This document shows positions 50,124 through 58,754 of a stretch of DNA of 64,000 bases, piece by piece. A program made the translations under genes and the position numbers. The notes beneath the pieces were generated by a model, which saw nothing but the letters and a program-made list of their open reading frames with translations, searched no databases and was not told where the DNA came from. Location: NCBI GenBank assembly GCA_030150265.1, contig JASLGG010000027.1, positions 62,001 to 126,000 of the forward strand, written 5' to 3'. Origin of the DNA: Protaetiibacter sp. (GTDB taxonomy: Bacteria; Actinomycetota; Actinomycetes; Actinomycetales; Microbacteriaceae). How positions within the stretch are numbered: position 1 is the first letter of the stretch; each line of letters begins with the position of its first letter.

Positions 50124-51365
50124 GTGAGCGATGCACCCCCGCTGCTCTCGCCTGTCCGCACGCGTCTGGCCCTCCTGGCGCTGGCTCTCGGCGGCTTCGG
50201 CATCGGTGCGACGGAGTTCGTCGCGATGGGCCTGCTGCCCCAGATCGCCCACGACCTGCTGCCCGGCGTGTGGGCCGCGTCGCCCGACGACGCGATCGCG
50301 CAGTCGGGCGTGATGATCGGCGCCTATGCGCTCGGCGTCGTCGTGGGCGCCCCGACGATCGCGGTCCTCGCCGCCCGCCTTCCGCGGCGCCGGGTGCTGC
50401 TCGGCCTCGCGATCGCCTTCACCCTCGGCACGCTCGCTGCGGCGATCGCACCGAGCTTCGGTCTCGTCGTGCTGTTCCGCTTCGTGGCCGCGCTCCCGCA
50501 CGGCGCCTACTTCGGGATCGCGGCACTCGTGGCGGCCTCCCTCATGGGTCCGGGCAAGCGCGGGCAGGGCGTCGCGCTCGTGCTCTCGGGGCTCACGGTC
50601 GCCAATGTGGTCGGGGTGCCGCTCATCACCTTCCTCGGGCAGCAGGCCGGATGGCGGATCGCCTACGTCGCGGTCGCGGCGATCTTCGCGGCCGCGGTGC
50701 TCGCGATCGCGCTGACCGTGCCCGCCCAGCCGGGCGATCCGGATGCCACCCCGCGTCGCGAGCTCGGCGCCTTCGGCCGCCCGGCGGTGTGGTTCGCGCT
50801 GCTCACCGGCTCTGTCGGCTTCGCGGGCTTCTTCGCCGTCTACAGCTACGTCGCCCCGCTCACCACCGAGGTCACCCGGCTGCCGCAGGCAGCGGTGCCG
50901 TGGGCGCTCGTGACCCTCGGGGTCGGCATGACGGTCGGCAACCTGCTCGGCGGGCATGCGGCCGATCGCGGCGTGCTGCGCACCCTGTTCGTGTGCTTCG
51001 CCGCGTTCGCGGTCGTGCTGCTGGGGCTCGGGCTCGCCGCCCAGCATCCGGTCGGCCTCTTCGGCTTCCTGTTCGGGGTCGGGGCGGCCGCCTCCGCGCT
51101 CTCTCCCGCCATCCAGACCCGCCTGATGGACGTGGCGGGGGAGAGTCAGACGCTCGCCGCCGCGGTCAACCACTCGGCGCTCAACATCGGCAACGCGCTC
51201 GGTGCGCTCCTCGGCGGTGCCGTGATCGCGGCCGGATGGGGCTACCTGGCGCCGACCTGGCTCGGCCTGGTGCTGTGCCTCCCGGGCGTGCTGCTCGCGC
51301 TCGGGGGCGCGTGGGTCACGAGCGGGCGTCGCGTCAGAACACGCCGGTCGGAGAGTCCTGGATGA
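50124..51365 (+). CDS. MFS exporter (AraJ/DHA1 type)
   Basis: A 413-residue, 12-helix major facilitator protein. ALGGFGIGATEFVAMGLLPQIA at the N-terminus matches the AraJ/Cmx drug- and arabinose-efflux group. GAPTIAVLAARLPRRRVLLGL and RFVAALPHGAYFGIAALVAA follow. The start is set at GTG 50124 (VSDAPPLL), where the homology begins. A TACGCT hexamer lies about 60 nt upstream. The last 32 bp overlap the response-regulator gene on the other strand. Confidence 0.82.
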   Translation: MSDAPPLLSPVRTRLALLALALGGFGIGATEFVAMGLLPQIAHDLLPGVWAASPDDAIAQSGVMIGAYALGVVVGAPTIAVLAARLPRRRVLLGLAIAFTLGTLAAAIAPSFGLVVLFRFVAALPHGAYFGIAALVAASLMGPGKRGQGVALVLSGLTVANVVGVPLITFLGQQAGWRIAYVAVAAIFAAAVLAIALTVPAQPGDPDATPRRELGAFGRPAVWFALLTGSVGFAGFFAVYSYVAPLTTEVTRLPQAAVPWALVTLGVGMTVGNLLGGHAADRGVLRTLFVCFAAFAVVLLGLGLAAQHPVGLFGFLFGVGAAASALSPAIQTRLMDVAGESQTLAAAVNHSALNIGNALGALLGGAVIAAGWGYLAPTWLGLVLCLPGVLLALGGAWVTSGRRVRTRRSESPG

Positions 51366-51996
51366 GGATGCCGTCCTGGATCGCCCGTCGGCGCAGCGCG
51401 ACCTTCGTGCCGACGTCGATGCCCGCCACGCGGTACTTCTCGCGGATGCGCTTGAGGTAGCTCTTCGCGGTCTCCTCCGAGATCCCCAGGTCGAACGCGA
51501 CGGCCTTCACGGGCTGGCCGCTGCCGTAGAGGGCCATGACCCGGCGCTCCTGCGCCGAGAGCTTGGGGGCCCCGCCGATCTCGGTGGCGTTGATCGCGAG
51601 GTCGAGCTCGGCCGAGATGAAGCTCTCGCCCTGCGACGCCGCGCGGATCGCCTCCACGATCATGGCGGCGTCCTCGCTCTTCACGAGGTAGCCGAGAGCG
51701 CCGGCGGCCAGCGCCTCCCGCACGACGTTGGGCTCCGAGTAGGTGCTCATGAGCACGACCCGCACCCCTGTGGCCTTGAGCGCCGAGATCTTCACGGCGA
51801 TCGGGATGTTGTCCTTGAGGTCGAGGTCGAGGAGCACGACGTCGACCGGGAACGCCGGGTGGGTCAGCAGCTCGGGCCAGGTGGAGAGCTCCGCGACGAC
51901 GTCGATCTCCTTGCTCGCGTTGCGGATCCAGCTGGCGAGGCCGCTCAGGATCATGCGGTGGTCGTCGACCAGGGCCAATCGGATCGGCGCGCCCAT
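51334..51996 (-). CDS. NarL/LuxR-type response regulator
   Basis: A 220-residue regulator. The receiver domain has LALVDDHRMILSGL, the phosphoacceptor Asp in VDVVLLDLDLKDN and Lys in LGYLVKSEDA. The C-terminal LuxR helix-turn-helix contains LSAQERRVMALYGSGQPVKAVAFDLGISEETAKSYLKRIREKY. Last gene of a kinase-membrane protein-regulator cluster. GGAGT precedes the ATG. The 3' end overlaps the convergent MFS gene by 32 bp. Confidence 0.9.
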   Translation of the reverse strand: MGAPIRLALVDDHRMILSGLASWIRNASKEIDVVAELSTWPELLTHPAFPVDVVLLDLDLKDNIPIAVKISALKATGVRVVLMSTYSEPNVVREALAAGALGYLVKSEDAAMIVEAIRAASQGESFISAELDLAINATEIGGAPKLSAQERRVMALYGSGQPVKAVAFDLGISEETAKSYLKRIREKYRVAGIDVGTKVALRRRAIQDGILIQDSPTGVF

Positions 51997-52019
51997 GGCT
52001 ACTCCTTCGTCAGGGGGGA

Positions 52020-53279
52020 TCAGACATCCGCCGGGTTGTCGACCGTTGCTTCGATGTCGATCCGGAGGCTTCCATCCTCGGTGCTGTCAGAGTATCGCCC
52101 GACTTTGCCGAGCGCGGCCCATACGGAGGGATCGACACGATTCCGGCCGATCCCGGTGCTCGTGATGGCGATGGGGACGACGATCCGGCGGTCCGTGCGC
52201 GGCGTCGCGGCGGGAACCACCGGGCCGACGGTGATCGTGATGGCGCGATGGGGTCCGGTCTTCTTGCGCGGGTCGCTCACGAGCATCCAGGCTGAGGAGA
52301 GCAGGCCGTCGCGCTGCCCCGGGTCCAGCAGCCCCGCCAGCGCGGACTTGTCGACGAGGGTCACGGAGCGCCCGAGCATCTCGGACTCGCTCACCGCGTG
52401 ATAGAGCCAGGTCTCGCGGCGCCCCTCGATGAGGTGCAGCCGGAGCTCGGTCGCGAGCTGAGCCGCGAGCGAGGCGGTCTTCGGGGCGAGGGGGAGCGGG
52501 GTGGTGCCGGTCGCGATCGAGTCGAGCAGGCGCTCCGCCGCGAGGTCGAGCCGGGCGAGCTCCTCGGAGGCGAGCATGCCGACGGCGAAGCGCGGCGCCG
52601 ACACGGTGCTCTGCACGAGCACGCGGTCGAGCTCGAGCTGCACCATGCGGCGGTAGCCCTGGACGACGAGCACGCCGATCACGGCCGGCAGCACGGCGAA
52701 GGCGATCGTCGCGAGCTGAGGCGCGAGCTGATCGGCGTGGATCCGCGTGCCGGGCGGCGTGTTGAGGAACATCGCGACCGCGAGCCCCGCGCCGAGCACT
52801 CCCGCCGCGATGAGCAGCTCGGTCGCACCGCGCTGCGTGACCACGAGCAGGAGCGCGGCGCCGGCCGCCGTCGCGGCCGTGAGGGTGCGTCCCAGATCGT
52901 GGAGCTCCCAGACGGCGGCGATGTCGAGCGCCACGGCCGTCGCGAGCCCCGCGAGCACGAGGGCGAAGCCCCAGCTCGGCATCCGGTCGCCGCCCATCCG
53001 CGAGGCGACCACGGTGGCCGCGATCACCACGATGAGCACGCCCCAGGAGCTCGCGGCGAGCGTCGGCCTCGGGTAGCTCTCCCAGAGCATCACGAACCAG
53101 GCGAGCCCGTAGGCGGCGCGGAGGACCACGAGGATGTCGGCGCCGAGGGCGAGGAAGGAGGACCCGAGGCTCGGCCGCGCACCGGCCCGGCCGAGTCGGC
53201 GGGCGGTCTTCGTGACGGCGCGGGCGGCGTTGCCGACGACGACGCCGAGCGTGTTCTCCTCGGGGATGCCGGCGGTCAT
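52020..53279 (-). CDS. Membrane protein between kinase and response regulator
   Basis: A 419-residue protein. Residues 1-45 are cytoplasmic, and six or so transmembrane helices lie at about residues 45-225 (SSFLALGADILVVLRAAYGLAWF and later). A cytosolic C-terminal half of about 190 residues follows, starting with a long helix (YRRMVQLELDRVLVQSTVSAPRF). The C-terminal half has the layout of a degenerate histidine-kinase dimerisation region, but no phosphoacceptor His or ATPase motif is evident. I do not recognise it beyond that. It overlaps the kinase gene by 4 bp. The likely role is an accessory sensor or scaffold for the two-component pair (inference). Confidence 0.6.
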   Translation of the reverse strand: MTAGIPEENTLGVVVGNAARAVTKTARRLGRAGARPSLGSSFLALGADILVVLRAAYGLAWFVMLWESYPRPTLAASSWGVLIVVIAATVVASRMGGDRMPSWGFALVLAGLATAVALDIAAVWELHDLGRTLTAATAAGAALLLVVTQRGATELLIAAGVLGAGLAVAMFLNTPPGTRIHADQLAPQLATIAFAVLPAVIGVLVVQGYRRMVQLELDRVLVQSTVSAPRFAVGMLASEELARLDLAAERLLDSIATGTTPLPLAPKTASLAAQLATELRLHLIEGRRETWLYHAVSESEMLGRSVTLVDKSALAGLLDPGQRDGLLSSAWMLVSDPRKKTGPHRAITITVGPVVPAATPRTDRRIVVPIAITSTGIGRNRVDPSVWAALGKVGRYSDSTEDGSLRIDIEATVDNPADV

Positions 53280-54448
53280 CGCGGCACCTCCAGGACCACG
53301 GTGGTGCCTGCCCCGGGGGAGGAGAACAGCCGCGCGTTGCCGCCCACCTCGCGCAGCCGCGCGACCACCGACTCCGCGAAGCCGAGCTTCGCCTCGTCGA
53401 TGTCGGAGAGCTCGAAGCCGACGCCCGCATCCGTCACCATCGCGCGCACGGTCGTGTCGTCGTCGGTGATGGTGACGTGCGCCTGCGTGACGCCGGAGTG
53501 GCGCCGCACGTTCTCGAGGCACTCCGCGAGGGCGAGCAGGAAGGCGTCGAGCACCTCGCTCGGCAGCAGCACCTGACCGGTGCCGTGCCAGCTGACCTGC
53601 AGTCCCATCCGCCCGAAGCGCTGCTTGACGGACTCGAGGGTGCGTCCGAGCACCGGTTCGGGCTCGCCGCCCGTCTCGAGCCGGTAGCTGCCGGAGGACT
53701 GCGGCGTGGGGTTCGAGCCGAGCCGCAGCTGGCGCAGCAGCTGGGCGTCGTCGGCAGCCTGCTGGCGGAGCGCCTCCGGGGTGACCCCGACGCCGGAGTG
53801 GGCGAGCAGTGTGAGCGTCGCGAGCACGGTGTCGTGCAGCAGTCGGGCCGACTGGCGGCGCTGCGCCTCGAGCTCGCTCGCCTGGCGCTCGGCCCGGTGC
53901 GCCCGCCCGATGCTCGCGATCCGCTTGCTCACCTGGGGAACGCCGGCCGAGACCCACAGCCCGATGCCGGCCGCGAGCACCCAGCCGAGCAGGAGGAGCC
54001 CGCCGGTGCGCAGCGACGGCTGCGAGGGGAGGGTGAGCCAGAGGGATGCGGCGGTGACGGTGACGAAGGCGAGGCCCAGTCCGACGATGCGCCAGGCCGT
54101 GCCGGTGAGCACGATCGCGACCGCGGCGAGCGATCCGGAGACGAGCAGCTGCAGCGCGGTCATGCCGCCGTTCGCGAGCCGCTCGGTGCCGAGCCCGGTG
54201 GCCGCCGCGAGGATGCCGATGCCCGCCGCGAGCGTGCCGAGCACCCACGACGGGTTGCGGCTCACGCCGAGCATGAACTGGGCGCCCGCGAGCAGGAGGT
54301 ACAGCACGAGGCCGAGCCCCACCGCGAGCGGGTCGTCGACGGCACCCGGCAGTGCGAAGCAGAGCGCCGACACGAGCGTGAATCCGAGGCCGTAGACGCG
54401 CGCGGCACGCTGCAGCACCCGGTCGCGCTCCTTGGCGATCAGATCCAT
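53276..54448 (-). CDS. Sensor histidine kinase (NarL-partner type)
   Basis: A 390-residue kinase. About five or six membrane helices (residues 17-175) form the sensor, with no large extracellular loop. A dimerisation segment with the likely phosphoacceptor His follows (QSARLLHDTVLATLTLLAHSG), and then a HATPase_c domain: N box ECLENVRRHSG, G1 VTDAGVGFEL and the G2-like SSPGAGTTVVLEVP. First gene of the cluster with the membrane protein and the LuxR regulator. The signal is unknown; a membrane or envelope cue is plausible given the sensor. Confidence 0.86.
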   Translation of the reverse strand: MDLIAKERDRVLQRAARVYGLGFTLVSALCFALPGAVDDPLAVGLGLVLYLLLAGAQFMLGVSRNPSWVLGTLAAGIGILAAATGLGTERLANGGMTALQLLVSGSLAAVAIVLTGTAWRIVGLGLAFVTVTAASLWLTLPSQPSLRTGGLLLLGWVLAAGIGLWVSAGVPQVSKRIASIGRAHRAERQASELEAQRRQSARLLHDTVLATLTLLAHSGVGVTPEALRQQAADDAQLLRQLRLGSNPTPQSSGSYRLETGGEPEPVLGRTLESVKQRFGRMGLQVSWHGTGQVLLPSEVLDAFLLALAECLENVRRHSGVTQAHVTITDDDTTVRAMVTDAGVGFELSDIDEAKLGFAESVVARLREVGGNARLFSSPGAGTTVVLEVPR

Positions 54449-54533
54449 CGCGTCTCACACACCCGCGGACGGGGCCCCCTCGGCACCATCGTGGCAGAAG
54501 CCGTCACCCGGTTGGGGGCAGCGCCTCCGCGTG

Positions 54534-55751
54534 TCAGGCGTCGAGCAGCCGCGCGAGCTCGGCGCCCACGAGCGCGTCCTCGATGAGGAAGGCGTCGTGG
54601 CCGAAGGGGGAGGAGATCACGACCGGCTCCGGACCCGTCAGGCTGTTGGGCAGGTGCCGCGCGATCGTGCGCTGTCCCGGCACGGGGAACAGCCGGTCGC
54701 TGTCGATGCCGAGCACGAGACCGAGGGCGGTCGCTCGGCCGAGCGCTGCCGCCGCTCCGTCGCGCTCCCGCCCCACGTCGTGCGAGTTCATCGCCTCGAC
54801 GAGCACGAGGTAGCTGTTGGCGTCGAAGCGGCGCGTGAACTTGTTGCCGTGGAAGTCGAGATAGCTCTCGACCGCGAACCGCCCGCCCCCGCCCATCGGG
54901 TCCACACCGCTCTGCCACGAGCGCGCGAAGCGGTCGTCGAGCTCGGTCGGCGAGCGGTAGTTGAGCAGCGCCATCCGGCGGGCGAGCGCGAGTCCGCGGT
55001 GCGGCCCCTCGCCGTCGTCCGCCCCGTAGTAGTCGCCGTCGGCGAAGGCCGGGTCCATCCGGATCGCCTCGATCTGCACCGAGTTCAGCGCGATCTGGTC
55101 GGCGGACGAGCTCGGCGGCGCCGCGAGCACCGCGAAGCGCTCGAGGCGGTCGGGGTGCGTCACGGCCCACTCGAGCGACTGCATGCCGCCCATCGAGCCG
55201 CCGATCACCGCGGCCCAGCGCTCGATGCCGAGGGCGTCGGCGAGGGCGCGCTGCGCCTCCACCTGGTCGCGGATGGTGAGGTACGGGAAGCGGGGACCCC
55301 ACTCGGCGCCGTCGGGGGCGATCGACGACGGGCCGGTCGACCCCTGGCATCCGCCGAGCATGTTCGGGGCGATCACGAACCAGCGCTCGGTGTCGAGCAC
55401 CTTGCCCGGGCCGACGAGCCCCGACCACCAGCCCGCCGTGCGATGCCCCGGTCCCGCATCGCCCGTGAGGTGGCTGTCGCCCGTGAGCGCGTGCAGCACG
55501 AGGATCGCGTTGTCGCGCGCGGGCGACAGCTCGCCCCAGCTCTCGTAGGCGAGGGTCACGGCGGGGAGCCGCCCGCCGCGCTCGAACTCCATCGGCCCGA
55601 GCTGCTGGAAGCGGCGGTGACCCGGGTCGTCTCCGATGCGCCACGCCCCGGATGCCGGGGGCTTCGCGGCGAGGGCGCGCTGGGTCGACTCCGTGACGAA
55701 CGCGGACGGAACCGCGTCCTCGGGGGTCGTCTGCCAGTCCATCCCGCCCAT
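54534..55751 (-). CDS. metX: Homoserine O-acetyltransferase
   Basis: Acetyl-CoA-dependent activation of homoserine for methionine synthesis. The alpha/beta hydrolase of 405 residues has LAYESWGELSPARDNAILVLHALTGDSH, NMLGGCQGSTGP, the nucleophile elbow IGGSMGGMQ, the catalytic Asp in GIDSDRLFP and His in SPFGHDAFLIE. NMLGGCQGSTGP is the family signature. AGGGAAG precedes the ATG. It lies 77 bp downstream of metY, behind a hairpin. Confidence 0.94.
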   Translation of the reverse strand: MGGMDWQTTPEDAVPSAFVTESTQRALAAKPPASGAWRIGDDPGHRRFQQLGPMEFERGGRLPAVTLAYESWGELSPARDNAILVLHALTGDSHLTGDAGPGHRTAGWWSGLVGPGKVLDTERWFVIAPNMLGGCQGSTGPSSIAPDGAEWGPRFPYLTIRDQVEAQRALADALGIERWAAVIGGSMGGMQSLEWAVTHPDRLERFAVLAAPPSSSADQIALNSVQIEAIRMDPAFADGDYYGADDGEGPHRGLALARRMALLNYRSPTELDDRFARSWQSGVDPMGGGGRFAVESYLDFHGNKFTRRFDANSYLVLVEAMNSHDVGRERDGAAAALGRATALGLVLGIDSDRLFPVPGQRTIARHLPNSLTGPEPVVISSPFGHDAFLIEDALVGAELARLLDA

Positions 55752-55778
55752 TCTTCCCTGCGGGACGGTCTGTTACGG

Positions 55779-55815
55779 CATGAGGGGCCCCGCCGTCACG
55801 GTGGAGCCCCTCATG
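55779..55815 (-). terminator. Hairpin between metY and metX
   Basis: CATGAGGGGC (55779-55788) pairs with GCCCCTCATG (55806-55815), and the 17-nt loop has its own inner CCGCC/GGTGG-like pairing. It starts about 13 nt after the metY stop. It may be a terminator or an attenuator between two genes of one pathway. Confidence 0.5.
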
Positions 55816-55828
55816 GGCTACGGATGGG

Positions 55829-57133
55829 TCAGGCGTTCGCCACGCGCCGTGCGGCGTCGAAGCCCGCCTGGAGGTCGGCCTTCAGGTCGTCGACGTGCTC
55901 GAGGCCCACCGAGAGGCGCACGAGGCCCGGCGTCACGCCGGTCGTGAGCTGCTGCTCGGGGGTGAGCTGCGAGTGGGTGGTCGAGGCGGGGTGGATGATG
56001 AGGCTGCGCACGTCACCGATGTTGGCGAGGTGGCTGAAGAGCGACACGTTCTCCACGAGCGCCCGGCCCGCGTCGACGCCGCCCTTGAGCTCGAACGACA
56101 GCACCGCGCCGACGCCCTTGGGCGCGTACTTCTGCGCGGCGTCGTGCCACGGGCTCGAGGCGAGACCCGAGTAGTTCACCGAGGCGACATCCGGGTGGCT
56201 CTCCAGCCACTCGGCGATCGCCTGGGTGTTCTCGACGTGGCGCTCGATGCGCAGCGACAGCGTCTCGACACCCTGGATGAGGCTGAAGGCGCTGTCGGGC
56301 GAGAGCGCCGCCCCGGTGTCGCGCAGCAGCTGCACGCGGGCCTTGATGACGTACGCGATGCTGTCGCCGAGCACGGTCGTGTAGCTCGCGCCGTGGTACG
56401 AGGGGTCGGGCTCGGTGAGCCCGGGGAACTTGTCCACGTGCTTCGACCACGGGAACTTGCCGCCGTCGACGAGGAGGCCCGCGATGACCGTGCCGTGGCC
56501 GCCCAGGAACTTGGTGGCCGAGTGCACGACGATGTCGGCGCCGTGCTCGAACGGCCGGATGAGGTACGGGGTCGCGATCGTGTTGTCGACGATGAGCGGG
56601 ATGTCGTTCTCGTGGGCGATCGACGACACGAGCTCGATGTCGAGGATGTTGATCTTCGGGTTGCCGATCGTCTCGGCGAAGAACGCCTTGGTGTTGGGGC
56701 GCACGGCCGCGCGCCACTCCTCCGCGTCGTCCTGGTTCTCGACGAAGGTCACCTCGATGCCGAGCTTGGCGAGGGTGTACTTGAAGAGGTTGTAGGTGCC
56801 GCCGTAGATCGAGCTCGACGAGACGACGTGGTCGCCCGAGTTCGCGATGTTCAGGATCGCGTAGGTGATCGCGCTCGAGCCGGAGGCCGTCGCGAGCGCC
56901 GCCGTGCCGCCCTCGAGCGCCGCGATGCGCTCCTCGATGACCGCCTGGGTCGGGTTCATGATGCGCGTGTAGATGTTGCCGAACTCGGCGAGGGCGAAGA
57001 GGTTCTTCGCGTGGTCGGCGTTGTTGAACACGTACGACGTGGTCTTGTAGATCGGGGTCGCGCGGGCGTTCGTCACCGGGTCGGGGGCTGCGCCCGCGTG
57101 GATCTGCTGGGTCTCGAACTTCCAGTCCGACAT
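55829..57133 (-). CDS. metY: O-acetylhomoserine aminocarboxypropyltransferase (sulfhydrylase)
   Basis: PLP enzyme that makes homocysteine from O-acetylhomoserine and sulfide, 434 residues. FETQQIHAGAAPDPVTNARATPIYKTTSYVF at the start, YTRIMNPTQAVIEERIAALEGG, the PLP lysine in VVHSATKFLGGHGT and NTIATPYLIRPFEHGAD are MetY signatures. 434 residues fits MetY rather than the shorter MetB or MetZ. Next to metX, this gives a direct-sulfhydrylation route. The region upstream (57134-57279) holds the two divergent promoters; I saw no riboswitch fold there. Confidence 0.95.
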   Translation of the reverse strand: MSDWKFETQQIHAGAAPDPVTNARATPIYKTTSYVFNNADHAKNLFALAEFGNIYTRIMNPTQAVIEERIAALEGGTAALATASGSSAITYAILNIANSGDHVVSSSSIYGGTYNLFKYTLAKLGIEVTFVENQDDAEEWRAAVRPNTKAFFAETIGNPKINILDIELVSSIAHENDIPLIVDNTIATPYLIRPFEHGADIVVHSATKFLGGHGTVIAGLLVDGGKFPWSKHVDKFPGLTEPDPSYHGASYTTVLGDSIAYVIKARVQLLRDTGAALSPDSAFSLIQGVETLSLRIERHVENTQAIAEWLESHPDVASVNYSGLASSPWHDAAQKYAPKGVGAVLSFELKGGVDAGRALVENVSLFSHLANIGDVRSLIIHPASTTHSQLTPEQQLTTGVTPGLVRLSVGLEHVDDLKADLQAGFDAARRVANA

Positions 57134-57279
57134 GGTTCGCTCCTCGTTCGGGTCGGCGGGCGCACGTGCGCGCGCTCGACCGGAACGTTACGGCGGGCGC
57201 CGCCGGGGCTGCAATCCGAGGTGAAACGCGGCGTCATATGCGAGTACCGTGAACGGGCCCGTCACGAAAGAAGAGCGTC

Positions 57280-58752
57280 ATGACCTCCGTCGCCCCCACC
57301 GCGCTGCAGTCCTCCCGCAAGCGCTGGCTCGCGCTCGCCGTGCTCATCCTCGGGGTGGTGATGGGCATGATCGACACGACGATCGTCAACGTCGCGCTGC
57401 CCACCATCCGCACGAGCATCTCGGCCTCGGAGGCGACCCTCTCGTGGATCATCTCGGGCTACGCGCTCGCCTACGGGCTCATCCTCATCCCGGCGGGCCG
57501 TCTCGGCGACCGGGTGGGGCACAAGTGGGTGTTCCTCGCCGGCCTCACGGGCTTCACGCTCGCGAGCCTCGCGTGCGGTCTCGCGCAGGACGGCACGGCG
57601 CTCGTGGTCGCGCGCGTCGCGCAGGGGCTGTTCGGCGGCCTGTTCTTCCCGGCCGTGACGGCGCTCATCCAGCTCATGTTCACCGGTCGCGACCGCGGCA
57701 GGGCCTTCGCGGTCATGGGCGCGGCGATCGGCGTCTCGACGGCCCTCGGCCCGATCGTGGGCGGCCTGCTCATCGAGTGGCTCGGCGAGGCGGAGGGGTG
57801 GCGATCGATCTTCTTCGTCAACCTGCCCTTCGGCGTGCTCGCGGTCGTCGCGGCGGTGCTCATCCTGCCGGGCGGGGCCGAGGGCGGCGACGCCCGCGGA
57901 ACGGACGCGCTCGGCTTCGTGCTGCTCGCCGGGGCGCTCGTGGCGATCCTCGTGCCGCTCATCGAGGGCCAGGATCTCGACTGGCCGCTGTGGACCTGGC
58001 TCTCGCTCGCGGGCGGGGTGCTGCTCGTGGTGCTGTTCGCGCTCTGGGAGGTGCTCGTGGCCCGTCGTGGGCGCACGACGCCCTTCGTCCCCCCGCACCT
58101 GTTCAGCCACCCCGCGTTCACGGGCGGCGTGGTGCTGGCGCTCGTCTACTTCGCGGCCTTCACGAGCATCTTCTTCACGATCTCGATCCTCTGGCAGGCG
58201 GGTCTCGGCCACTCGGCCCTCGAGTCGGGCATCGTCTCGATCCCGTTCGCGCTGGGATCGATCCTCGGGGCCTCGCAGAGCGACCGGATCGCGCATCGCC
58301 TCGGCCGCACGGCCCTCGTGATCGGCACGGCGTGCGTCGCGGCGGGCCTCGTCGCCGTGTGGCTCGTGCTGCTGCTCGTGCCCGCGGCGGACCTCACCAA
58401 CTGGGCGCTGCTCGCGCCGCTCGCCGTCGCGGGCATCGGCTCGGGCCTGTTCATCGCGCCCAACGCCCAGTTCATCGTGGCGACGGTCGACGCGGCCGAG
58501 GCGGGGGCGGCATCCGGCGTGATCGGCACGATGCAGCGCATCGGATCCGCGATCGGTATCGCGGTGATCGGCTCGGTGCTCTTCGGCACGCTCGAGGTGA
58601 AGGGACCCGCCGACCTCGGGCGTGCGTTCGCGGAGAGCGCGGCCCACTCGATGCTCGTCTCGGCGATCTTCGCCGTCGCGGCGTTCGCGCTGGTCTTCGT
58701 GCTCCCGAAGCAGGTCGCGCACGGCGCTCGCCGGGCGGTCGCCGCCGAGTGA
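57280..58752 (+). CDS. DHA2-family drug exporter (14 helices)
   Basis: A 490-residue major facilitator of the EmrB/QacA drug:H+ antiporter type. Motif A is GRLGDRVGHKWVFLAG. The C motif is GAAIGVSTALGPIVGGLL (g-x8-G-P-x-x-G-G). LGVVMGMIDTTIVNVALPTI carries the membrane-embedded Asp of DHA2. It has fourteen helices, and its substrate is unknown. Divergent from metY and convergent with the acyltransferase gene with 2 bp between. Confidence 0.88.
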   Translation: MTSVAPTALQSSRKRWLALAVLILGVVMGMIDTTIVNVALPTIRTSISASEATLSWIISGYALAYGLILIPAGRLGDRVGHKWVFLAGLTGFTLASLACGLAQDGTALVVARVAQGLFGGLFFPAVTALIQLMFTGRDRGRAFAVMGAAIGVSTALGPIVGGLLIEWLGEAEGWRSIFFVNLPFGVLAVVAAVLILPGGAEGGDARGTDALGFVLLAGALVAILVPLIEGQDLDWPLWTWLSLAGGVLLVVLFALWEVLVARRGRTTPFVPPHLFSHPAFTGGVVLALVYFAAFTSIFFTISILWQAGLGHSALESGIVSIPFALGSILGASQSDRIAHRLGRTALVIGTACVAAGLVAVWLVLLLVPAADLTNWALLAPLAVAGIGSGLFIAPNAQFIVATVDAAEAGAASGVIGTMQRIGSAIGIAVIGSVLFGTLEVKGPADLGRAFAESAAHSMLVSAIFAVAAFALVFVLPKQVAHGARRAVAAE

Positions 58753-58754
58753 GC

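Noticed and set aside
54449..54533. Gene in the gap between metX and the kinase gene
   Set aside because: The 85-bp gap has no frame with a start signal. It only has to hold the kinase promoter, which I could not place.
57134..57279. SAM or cobalamin riboswitch before metY
   Set aside because: I looked for SAM-I, SAM-II and SAM-IV core sequences on the minus strand and found none. A covariance search would be needed to exclude a rarer class.
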